From: Runella aurantiaca
Lineage (GTDB): Bacteria; Bacteroidota; Bacteroidia; Cytophagales; Spirosomataceae
Assembly: GCF_003339505.1 (NCBI RefSeq)
Contig: NZ_QPIW01000003.1
Span: 1 to 64,000 of the forward strand
DNA: 64,000 bases
Direction: 5' to 3'
The notes under the pieces are model-generated. The model ran no database searches and was not told where the DNA came from. It was given only the letters and a program-made list of their open reading frames with translations. Positions 50,571 to 58,085 of the stretch are shown here, piece after piece. Position 1 is the stretch's first letter. Each line of letters starts with the position of its first letter. The translations under genes were made by a program, and so were the position numbers.

Positions 50571-51965
50571 ATGAAAACATTTCAAGTCATTTCTCCCGTT
50601 GATGGCTCCGTGTATGTGGAGCGCGAATATAGTACTGCAACTCAGATTGAAAGCATTTTGGCGAATGCCAAAGCGGCTCAGAAAATGTGGAAAAACGTTC
50701 CGCTACGCGAACGAATTACCATTTGCGAAAGGGCCTTAGATTATTTTTTAACCCATGCCGATGCCATTGGTGAAGAGCTCACATGGCAAATGGGCCGCCC
50801 GATTGGGTACACTCCCAACGAAATCCGCCGTGGCTTTCAGGAACGCGCCCGTTACATGATACAAGCCGCCATTGGTGCATTGTCGGATGTGCCCGTTTCA
50901 GAAAAAGAAGGTTTTCAGCGTTTTATCCGTCGCGAAGCCCTCGGAACGGTGTTTGTGGTGGCTCCGTGGAACTATCCCTATTTAACATCGGTCAACGTGG
51001 TTATTCCTGCATTATTGGCTGGCAATACCGTGATACTCAAACACGCGCAGCAAACGCCGCTTTGTGCTGAGCGCTACGCGGCGGCGTTTAAAGCGGCTGG
51101 TTTGCCCGAAGGGGTTTTTCAATATCTCCACACCACCCACGATTACGTGGCCCGAATGATTGCCGATCCTCGCGTAGACTTTGTGGCCTTTACGGGCTCT
51201 GTTTCGGGTGGCCATGCGGTGCAGCGGGCGGCCGCGGAGCGTTTTATTGCCACGGGTTTGGAACTGGGCGGAAAAGACCCCGCCTACGTACGCGCAGATG
51301 CTCCTCTGGCTTTTGCCGTGGAAAACTTGGTCGATGGGGCCCTCTTCAATTCAGGACAATCTTGCTGCGGTATTGAGCGTATTTATGTTCACGAAAAAGT
51401 CTATGATGAATTTGTGGAGGGTGCGGTAGCTCTTGTTAATCAGTATGTTTTGGGGAATCCGTTGGAAGCGGGTGTACATCTTGGGCCAATGGTGCGTACC
51501 TCAGCGGCGGAGTTTGTACGCGGTCAAATACGCGAAGCCGTCAGTCAGGGAGCAGATGCATTGATTGACCCGTCGGGCTTTCCATTGAACCAAATCGGAA
51601 CGCCCTATTTGGCACCGCAATTGTTGGTCAATGTCAATCATTCCATGCGTATCATGAACGAAGAGACCTTTGGGCCAGCCGTCGGAATCATGAAAGTAAG
51701 CAGCGACGAAGAAGCTATTCGACTCATGAACGACAGTGACTACGGCCTCACGGCGTCGGTTTGGACGAGTGATGCCGATGCTGCGTTGCACATTGGAAAC
51801 CAAATTGAAACCGGAACGTGGTTTATGAACCGCTGCGATTACCTCGACCCCGAACTTGCCTGGACGGGCGTGAAAGACTCTGGACGTGGTTGTACTTTAT
51901 CAGCGTTGGGCTATGAAGCCTTGACCAGACCGAAATCGTTTCATTTGAGAGTGGATGGATATTAA
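50571..51965 (+). CDS. NAD(P)-dependent aldehyde dehydrogenase
   Basis: 464 residues. FTGSVSGGHAVQRAAAER near 207-224 is the NAD-binding loop, LELGGKDPAYVRAD near 231-244 holds the general-base Glu, and FNSGQSCCGIERIYVHE near 261-277 holds the catalytic Cys. It is closest in pattern to succinate-semialdehyde or medium-chain aldehyde dehydrogenases. The QSCCGI loop has an additional Cys beside the catalytic one, a feature that some relatives share. No partner gene suggests the substrate. Confidence 0.9.
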   Translation: MKTFQVISPVDGSVYVEREYSTATQIESILANAKAAQKMWKNVPLRERITICERALDYFLTHADAIGEELTWQMGRPIGYTPNEIRRGFQERARYMIQAAIGALSDVPVSEKEGFQRFIRREALGTVFVVAPWNYPYLTSVNVVIPALLAGNTVILKHAQQTPLCAERYAAAFKAAGLPEGVFQYLHTTHDYVARMIADPRVDFVAFTGSVSGGHAVQRAAAERFIATGLELGGKDPAYVRADAPLAFAVENLVDGALFNSGQSCCGIERIYVHEKVYDEFVEGAVALVNQYVLGNPLEAGVHLGPMVRTSAAEFVRGQIREAVSQGADALIDPSGFPLNQIGTPYLAPQLLVNVNHSMRIMNEETFGPAVGIMKVSSDEEAIRLMNDSDYGLTASVWTSDADAALHIGNQIETGTWFMNRCDYLDPELAWTGVKDSGRGCTLSALGYEALTRPKSFHLRVDGY

Positions 51966-52022
51966 GCTTTTGAGAAAAGCTCATTATAAACGGATATTAA
52001 AAACAAAAAAGCCTGCTTTGTT

Positions 52023-52076
52023 CTGCTGAAAGGGTCTATTGTAAGTGTAAACCCACTTTTTAGATGCTTTCAGCAG
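52023..52076. repeat. 10-bp inverted repeat between aldehyde dehydrogenase and amidotransferase genes
   Basis: CTGCTGAAAG (52023-52032) is complementary to CTTTCAGCAG (52067-52076) over a 34-base loop that itself contains GTAAGTGTAAACCCACTTTTT. There is no U-tract. It sits in the 131-base gap between the two genes and may be a terminator or an mRNA leader hairpin. Confidence 0.4.
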
Positions 52077-52096
52077 GATAAATAAATCAATAATCT

Positions 52097-52819
52097 GTGA
52101 CAAAAATAAAAATAGGCCTATTAGAATGTGACCATGTGCGGGATGAATTTCGGCACATTGCGGGCGACTACCGCGACATGTTTCCCGCGTTGTTCATGCC
52201 TTTGGCTCCCGAATGGGAATTTGTATTTTATGACGTTGTCAATGGCCATTTTCCAGCGTCCGTTGATGAATGCGACGTGTATCTATGTACGGGCTCTAAA
52301 TCTTCGGTCTATGACGATGAGCCGTGGATTCGTGACTTAAAAGCGTTTTTTCGTCAGATGTATGCCCAACAAAAAATCTTTTTAGGGGTATGTTTCGGAC
52401 ACCAGATGCTGGCCGAAGCCTTGGGCGGAAAAGTGCAAAAATCGGCGGTGGGTTGGTGTGTAGGAATTCACGAATTTAAAATGTTGGACGGAGAAAGAAC
52501 CCCTTGGATGAACCCGCCGAAGGAAAGCCTGAATCTGCTGATGATGTGTCAGGACCAAGTGCACCAATTGCCAGCTGATAGCACGATATTAGCCTCGGCA
52601 GATGATTGCCCCGTAGCCATGTTTCGCGTAGGAGAGCGGATGTTGGGCGTGCAGGCGCATCCCGAGTTTCCGCTTCTGTACGAAGAGGCCCTCATGCGCT
52701 CGCGGGTGGAGCGAATAGGAGCCGAAAAAACGGCCAAAGGACTCGAAAGTTTAACCCAGCCTTTGCACAGTACTTTGATGGGGCAGTGGATGGTGGCGTT
52801 TGTAAAGTCTGTTTTGTGA
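52097..52819 (+). CDS. class I glutamine amidotransferase-like protein
   Basis: 240 residues from a GTG at 52097. KIFLGVCFGHQMLAEALGGKV near 95-115 carries the nucleophile Cys of the GATase-I triad, and VQAHPEFPLLYEE near 193-205 the His and Glu. The protein acts on its own, with no synthase domain, like glutamine amidotransferases of the GuaA-associated or YfeJ group. A membrane protein gene follows 10 bases later in the same direction. Acceptor unknown. Confidence 0.85.
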   Translation: MTKIKIGLLECDHVRDEFRHIAGDYRDMFPALFMPLAPEWEFVFYDVVNGHFPASVDECDVYLCTGSKSSVYDDEPWIRDLKAFFRQMYAQQKIFLGVCFGHQMLAEALGGKVQKSAVGWCVGIHEFKMLDGERTPWMNPPKESLNLLMMCQDQVHQLPADSTILASADDCPVAMFRVGERMLGVQAHPEFPLLYEEALMRSRVERIGAEKTAKGLESLTQPLHSTLMGQWMVAFVKSVL

Positions 52820-52829
52820 TGTCCTTTCA

Positions 52830-53429
52830 ATGATTCAAATGATGATTGCCCAATTTCAGGTAAGTGAGTTAGCGGAGTTTCTTAAATATGGCATTTCGGG
52901 ATTAAGTGCCATTGCTTTTATCTTGTCGTTTTACCTGTTGAGCCGCGAGAGCAGCCGGGCTAAGCCACGGGCCGAGATGCTGCGCTCTATTCGGATGTTT
53001 ATGGGGTTGACACTCGTCTTGGGATTGGTTTCGGGCGTAGCCGCCATTCTGAACCCCAAAGCCCCTGCCCCCGAAGCCGCCAAGAAACCCGTCAAAAAAG
53101 CATCGTTGGTAAGCAAGATAGTAAAACCTCGTATTGTTTGGACCATTGAGCTGTTTTACGAAGCAGGGGCCAAACCGCTCGCCCAGCAACTCATTGACGA
53201 ACTGCAAGCCTACAAAGATTATAGCGTCAAAATGACGGCATTGACGGTTTCTCGAAAAAAAGAACTCAAAATCAACCGGAGTCAGATAAGGTACGAACTC
53301 GTTGAAAAAGAGGCGGCTAATCAGCTTCAAAAACGTTTGGACAAGATTCTTCCGCAGGATTTCAATCTAAACCTCAAACAAATTACCTCGACCTCTCCCA
53401 ATTATTTAAGCATCTTTGTGTGCGATTAA
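52830..53429 (+). CDS. small membrane protein of unknown function
   Basis: 199 residues; the ATG at 52830 is used (52842 is possible). Two membrane helices are seen at about 18-38 and 53-75 (GISGLSAIAFILSFYLLS, MFMGLTLVLGLVSGVAAIL). A Pro/Lys/Ala-rich linker and a charged C-terminal domain of about 100 residues follow (LIDELQAYKDYSVKM, KEAANQLQKRLDKIL). No family can be named. It follows the amidotransferase gene by 10 bases, so the two are likely co-expressed. Confidence 0.6.
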   Translation: MIQMMIAQFQVSELAEFLKYGISGLSAIAFILSFYLLSRESSRAKPRAEMLRSIRMFMGLTLVLGLVSGVAAILNPKAPAPEAAKKPVKKASLVSKIVKPRIVWTIELFYEAGAKPLAQQLIDELQAYKDYSVKMTALTVSRKKELKINRSQIRYELVEKEAANQLQKRLDKILPQDFNLNLKQITSTSPNYLSIFVCD

Positions 53430-53521
53430 TGGTTTTGGTACGTTAAAAAACACGCTTGAGATTCTTTCGTACTATAAGAAGTATTTTTAGTAACTAAATT
53501 ATCAATAATCATAAAACAACG

Positions 53522-54298
53522 ATGAAGAAAACGTTCATAACCCTTTCTTTGCTGGCTTGTGCCGCCGCTGGATTTGCCCAAACCCCTGGTGGTACGCCTC
53601 CAGCGGTTTCGCCTATGCCGATGAAGCCCGAAATGACCGAAATCTGGGAACCTGAAGTAGGGGTCGTAACGCCTGGTAAAAATGCGGGAGATCCTCCATC
53701 AGACGCTATCGTGCTTTTCAACGGTAAAGATCTTTCGCAGTGGGTTTCTGCCAAAGACGGCGGTCCAGCTCCTTGGAAAATTGTAAATAATGACTACTTG
53801 GAAGTAGTTCCTAAAAGTGGCGATATCAAAACCAAAATGAAGTTTGGTGATTGCCAGCTTCACCTCGAATTCAGCGCGCCCGATGTGGTGGAAGGCGCCA
53901 GTCAAGGTCGTGGAAACAGTGGGGTGTTTTTTCAGGATCGTTACGAACTCCAAATTTTGGATTCATACCAAAACCGTTCGTACCGCAACGGACAGGCGGG
54001 AAGTATCTACAAAGACCACGCACCGCTCGTGAACCCCATGCGTGGGCCGCTTGAGTGGAACGTCTACGATGTAGTATATACCGCGCCTCGCTTCAAAGCA
54101 GATGGCCGTATTGATGCACCTGCACGCATCACGGTATTTTTGAATGGGGTACTTGTTCAAAACAACACAACCATCAACGGATTAACGCTTTACATTGGTT
54201 TGCACCATTATCCAGAAGCACACGGCGACGACGTGATTCACCTTCAGGATCACAATAACAAAACGCAGTTCCGTAATATCTGGGTGAGAAAACTGTAA
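53522..54298 (+). CDS. DUF1080 (3-keto-disaccharide hydrolase-like) exported protein
   Basis: 258 residues. Signal peptide at 1-20, a Pro-rich segment, then the LamG-like DUF1080 fold: DAIVLFNGKDLSQWVSAKDG near 58-77, QGRGNSGVFFQDRYELQILDS near 123-143 and GLTLYIGLHHYPEAHGD near 222-238. Members of this family open 3-keto-glycosides in Bacteroidota sugar catabolism. A Gfo/Idh oxidoreductase that could make such keto-sugars is encoded at 29978, though not adjacent. Terminator at 54316-54353. Confidence 0.88.
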   Translation: MKKTFITLSLLACAAAGFAQTPGGTPPAVSPMPMKPEMTEIWEPEVGVVTPGKNAGDPPSDAIVLFNGKDLSQWVSAKDGGPAPWKIVNNDYLEVVPKSGDIKTKMKFGDCQLHLEFSAPDVVEGASQGRGNSGVFFQDRYELQILDSYQNRSYRNGQAGSIYKDHAPLVNPMRGPLEWNVYDVVYTAPRFKADGRIDAPARITVFLNGVLVQNNTTINGLTLYIGLHHYPEAHGDDVIHLQDHNNKTQFRNIWVRKL

Positions 54299-54315
54299 TT
54301 CTAGATTTACCAAGG

Positions 54316-54353
54316 CAAACAAAAAGGGACGAATATTCGCCCCTTTTTGTTTG
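54316..54353 (+). terminator. terminator after the DUF1080 gene
   Basis: CAAACAAAAAGGG (54316-54328) pairs with CCCTTTTTGTTTG (54341-54353), and the 12-base loop is itself almost palindromic (CGAATATTCG). It is 17 bases past the stop. Confidence 0.75.
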
Positions 54354-54528
54354 TTATGCCCTATTCTGATTTAAAGATATTTTTGTTACAAAAGAGAGCT
54401 TTGTAGCCTATCAGTACTTTAAATCTCAAAAGCATAACATCCCTATAAATAGAAACACTGTTTTCGGCACCATCTGCTTGCACCGCTTGACGATTTATTG
54501 GATAAAAACTACATAAACCCTGAAATTA

Positions 54529-56145
54529 ATGAGTTTACATCTACGCAGTTTACAAAAAAACACTCGCCTTTGCATAATAGGACTGTTAACTGTTTTTCTC
54601 TTTACAAACCCTGCAAGAACACAGGTTTCTTTGAAACAGGAACGACCGCGCATTATTGTCACGGCTGATCCGGAACTCGACGACAATAACTCACTTATTC
54701 GGTTTCTGCTCTATAGCAGCGACCTGAATATCGAAGGGCTTATTTATGCCAGCAGTCAATTTCATTGGTCAGGAGATGGAAAGGGAACCAAATGGTTTGT
54801 TCCGGGAAGGGAATACAACCGTTTTGGATTAAATCTGTGCCCATGTGAGTCATGGCGTTGGGCTAAAAATGAACGTTTCATTCATGATGTTGTCGAAGCG
54901 TATGCAAAAGTATATCCCAATTTAAAAGTGCATAACCCCAATTACCCTGCCCCAAATGTACTTCAGTCAAAAATTCGATTTGGTAACATTGAATTTGACG
55001 GTGATATTTCTAAAAATTCACCGGGCTCAGCGTTGATCAAATCATTAATACTGGATGATAAACCCGGCCCTCTCTTTATTACAGCTTGGGGAGGGCAGAG
55101 TACAATTGCCCGAGCACTCAAATCCATACAGGAACAATATGAATTCAGTACCGAATGGGAAGCCATTAAAAAGAAGATAGCGCGAAAAGTAGTATTGCTG
55201 CCTTCAGGCGACCAAGATGATACATACGCAACATATATCAAACCTAATTGGCCCATGATTGAGTACCGACAATTCAGAGACGGCCCTAATTACGCGTATG
55301 GGGCGCAGTTGGGAGCAAAGCCGGAGAATGCTCCGTATTTAACGGCCTCCTGGATGAAAGAAAATGTATTGGATCGCGGGCCATTAGGCGCTTTATACCG
55401 CACTTGGGGAGATGGCAAACAGATGGTAAAAGGAGATATTATGGACTATTTTGGCTTGGCAGGCTACACAAATGAAGAATTGAAGAAAATGGGGTATGTA
55501 GTATGGATGCCTGTACAGCCCAAAGGGGCGTGGCTGGGAGAAGGTGACAACCACACTTTTATGAATATGACGGGAAATGGATTGCGTGCCTATGAAAGAG
55601 GTTTCTACGGTGGCTGGGGTGGCCGTGAGATAGGCAGCGGGAATGGAATGGACTTTTCTTTATCAACATCACAGGACACAAGTGCCAACGCAATGGCAAT
55701 GTCACTAAGCACCTTAAACAATCAGTTAAATAAAACGGGAAAAAATGCACCCTACCCCAACTTCTTTCCGCAGGCACAGCATGATTTTTCAGCCCGTCTT
55801 AAGTGGTCTGTCACCCCTAAATACACTGATGCCAATCATGAACCTACCGTAAAAATAGAAGGACCGTTAACAATATTGGCTTCTGCGGGAGAAAAAATAC
55901 GAGTGAACGGCGCCGTTTCAGATCCGGATGGGAATGCGGTTTCCATTAACTGGTGGCAGTTTCAGGTGGGAACGTACCCCGGCAAAGTGATGATTTCAAC
56001 ACCCAATTCGGCGCAAACTGAAGTTATAATCCCCAATGATGCAGTAGGCGGACAAACAATTCATCTTATTCTTGAAGCAACGGATAACGGTACGCCATCA
56101 CTCACCCGGTATCAACGGATGATTATAATGGTCAGAAATAAGTAA
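54529..56145 (+). CDS. DUF1593 (nucleoside-hydrolase-like) exported protein
   Basis: 538 residues. A signal peptide lies at about 16-32. ERPRIIVTADPELDDNNSL near 38-56 holds the DxDxxDD-type calcium site of the nucleoside hydrolase fold, as in DUF1593. TAWGGQSTIARALKS near 183-197 and a long barrel follow. A C-terminal immunoglobulin-like (cadherin/PKD-type) domain spans about 440-538 (PLTILASAGEKIRVNGAVSD). Some members bind cellulose. It converges with the glycosidase-like gene 10 bases away. Confidence 0.82.
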   Translation: MSLHLRSLQKNTRLCIIGLLTVFLFTNPARTQVSLKQERPRIIVTADPELDDNNSLIRFLLYSSDLNIEGLIYASSQFHWSGDGKGTKWFVPGREYNRFGLNLCPCESWRWAKNERFIHDVVEAYAKVYPNLKVHNPNYPAPNVLQSKIRFGNIEFDGDISKNSPGSALIKSLILDDKPGPLFITAWGGQSTIARALKSIQEQYEFSTEWEAIKKKIARKVVLLPSGDQDDTYATYIKPNWPMIEYRQFRDGPNYAYGAQLGAKPENAPYLTASWMKENVLDRGPLGALYRTWGDGKQMVKGDIMDYFGLAGYTNEELKKMGYVVWMPVQPKGAWLGEGDNHTFMNMTGNGLRAYERGFYGGWGGREIGSGNGMDFSLSTSQDTSANAMAMSLSTLNNQLNKTGKNAPYPNFFPQAQHDFSARLKWSVTPKYTDANHEPTVKIEGPLTILASAGEKIRVNGAVSDPDGNAVSINWWQFQVGTYPGKVMISTPNSAQTEVIIPNDAVGGQTIHLILEATDNGTPSLTRYQRMIIMVRNK

Positions 56146-56155
56146 TTTTTTAACC

Positions 56156-57250
56156 CTACAACCCTGTTATTTCTTTCAACTTCTCAAAAAAAACCCGTTT
56201 GCGCGGTGAGCTGATTTGCCAATTGACGGGCACCGACTGATAGCCCTCATCGAAACCTTCATCTTTCATTCGATAATCAAAAAATCCCCATGAGGCATAG
56301 GCGCTCGTAGCGGCTACGAAGTTGTTCATTGGTTTATCAAAGTTGAAGTGGTCGTCTTCGTTGAACACAATCGGCATGGGGCGATAACCCGCAACAGCGC
56401 GCGTTTTGTTGACCATATCGACAATCTTGGCGGGGTCGCTGACGCCATTGCCGTGAAGCAGTAAAAAATCCGCTTCGCGTACTACATTTTCTTTCGGAAT
56501 AGCCCCGCCGCCGTAGCTCGTACTGACCAATAACCGTCGTCCTCTCACCTTTTTGCGCTTCACTCGTTGCATCAGTTCGTGTACGCGCTCAGGTTGCAAA
56601 ATGGCGTGGTCGTAGCGGATATTGCATTCATTGTTAATCTCAATCAATACATTTTGATAGCCTGCTTCCAACAGCCAATGGGTGGCATTGTCTACTGCTC
56701 TGATTACGGCGGCTTCATCTTTCAGGCGTTCATCTTGGCCGAAATAAAAGAAACCTACAATGGCAATCATGCCCAGTTCGTCGGCACGGTCAAGGATTTT
56801 TTTGAGCCGATTCCAATAATAGGGATTCCAACTTCCATCCTCGTTAAACGCTGAATTATGCCAAGGTTGGTCTTTGGAATACCCCTGCGGACTGCCTCCC
56901 TGAAGGTTGAGCGTAACCGCCAACAGCCCGTGTTGTTTCCAAACGGGCATAGCGGCCAAAAACTCGTTGGTATTGCGGTCGGCGTCCCACTGTTTTGTGT
57001 CAGGGTATGCCCACTGCGCGCGGGTGGTGGGGTTGCGGTCGTCAAACGTGGCCTGCACCATACGTGAGTTGGGCAGCAAGCCTTCTATTTTATGACCATT
57101 CCAGACGCGCCCCTTAAAAGTAGGTTTGCCATTGATGTAAAACTGTTCTCCAACGATGGAGATTTTTGTGTTTCGTTTGGGAGGTTTGGCCGTAGCTGCC
57201 AGCCAAAATATACTAAACAATACAATCACAAACCGTTGGAGAAAAGCCAT
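56156..57250 (-). CDS. exported TIM-barrel glycosidase-like protein
   Basis: 364 residues. Signal or anchor at about 5-21. The rest is a TIM barrel of clan A type. VLIEINNECN with Glu208 is the likely acid/base, preceded by Asn as in GH5/GH39 enzymes. PIVFNEDDHF with Glu298 is the likely nucleophile. DWGFFDYR-like late motif (SWGFFDYRMKDEG) closes the barrel. No carbohydrate module is present. The convergent neighbour is DUF1593, another exported carbohydrate-linked protein. Confidence 0.75.
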   Translation of the reverse strand: MAFLQRFVIVLFSIFWLAATAKPPKRNTKISIVGEQFYINGKPTFKGRVWNGHKIEGLLPNSRMVQATFDDRNPTTRAQWAYPDTKQWDADRNTNEFLAAMPVWKQHGLLAVTLNLQGGSPQGYSKDQPWHNSAFNEDGSWNPYYWNRLKKILDRADELGMIAIVGFFYFGQDERLKDEAAVIRAVDNATHWLLEAGYQNVLIEINNECNIRYDHAILQPERVHELMQRVKRKKVRGRRLLVSTSYGGGAIPKENVVREADFLLLHGNGVSDPAKIVDMVNKTRAVAGYRPMPIVFNEDDHFNFDKPMNNFVAATSAYASWGFFDYRMKDEGFDEGYQSVPVNWQISSPRKRVFFEKLKEITGL

Positions 57251-57266
57251 ATTTTTGGGTCAGAGG

Positions 57267-58061
57267 TTAGTATCTGATTGACCAATAAGGGTTTCGTTGG
57301 GCTTTTATACTGTCAAAAATGTGTTTTTTGAGCATCTGGTCGTAGTCGTTGTTTTTGATTTTTTTACCCTTCATTTTGGGTAGAGCCAACTCTTTATCCA
57401 CGTTTTTTAATTCCACTTTTTGGGCCGCTACAATCACATCGCCGTCGTTTATGTCTAGTTCTAAAATGAGTCCGGGTAAACCAAAATAGCGCTCAGGGCC
57501 TGCTGGTACGGGAATATCTTGCGCAAACCACGCCGTAATTTTATGATTTTTGATGGGGTCAAAGGTTTCGGCTTTCATACAAACGTAGCCGGCAACATCC
57601 TTGATTTGATTTTGAATACGCCAATTGTAGGTCATCAACGAATCTTCAAGCAGATAAGTTTTGCCTAACATTTCGTGATTTTCAATGAGTTTCTCCTGCT
57701 CAAAATTACGATGAATTAGGTAATCACTCTGCCGCCACGAATACCGCCCATCTTCGGTTTGGCCTTGGTCGCTAAAATACGTGTAAATGCTCTGCTTATC
57801 GTTGAACGTCAACTTCATTTTGGTCCCTGGGCCATCTTCTTCATTGCCCCACGTCAATTTCATGCGGTCTTTTTCTTCCTTACTCAAAAACGTGAGGCGC
57901 GAGTTAACTTTCGTCCAGTAATACTTATACTCGTAAGTCACCATGCCTTCGGTTTGTTGGGCTTTGGCCGAGATAGAAAAACCTAGGCTTATGAGCGCCA
58001 GAATGGCAAATCCTGACTGGCGAAGCCGATAGCGAACAGTGGATAGTTTTATATTTTTCAT
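57267..58061 (-). CDS. GLPGLI family exported protein
   Basis: 264 residues. Signal at about 15-34. YFGLPGLILELDINDGDV near 193-210 is the family's GLPGLI motif, with the preceding AWFAQDIPVPAGPE. The family of small exported proteins of unknown function is restricted to Bacteroidota. It follows the outer-membrane barrel gene by 24 bases, and this gene order (barrel then GLPGLI) is common. A role as partner of the barrel is inferred. Confidence 0.92.
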   Translation of the reverse strand: MKNIKLSTVRYRLRQSGFAILALISLGFSISAKAQQTEGMVTYEYKYYWTKVNSRLTFLSKEEKDRMKLTWGNEEDGPGTKMKLTFNDKQSIYTYFSDQGQTEDGRYSWRQSDYLIHRNFEQEKLIENHEMLGKTYLLEDSLMTYNWRIQNQIKDVAGYVCMKAETFDPIKNHKITAWFAQDIPVPAGPERYFGLPGLILELDINDGDVIVAAQKVELKNVDKELALPKMKGKKIKNNDYDQMLKKHIFDSIKAQRNPYWSIRY

Positions 58062-58085
58062 TTTTCGGTTTCTTGTTTTTCGGTT

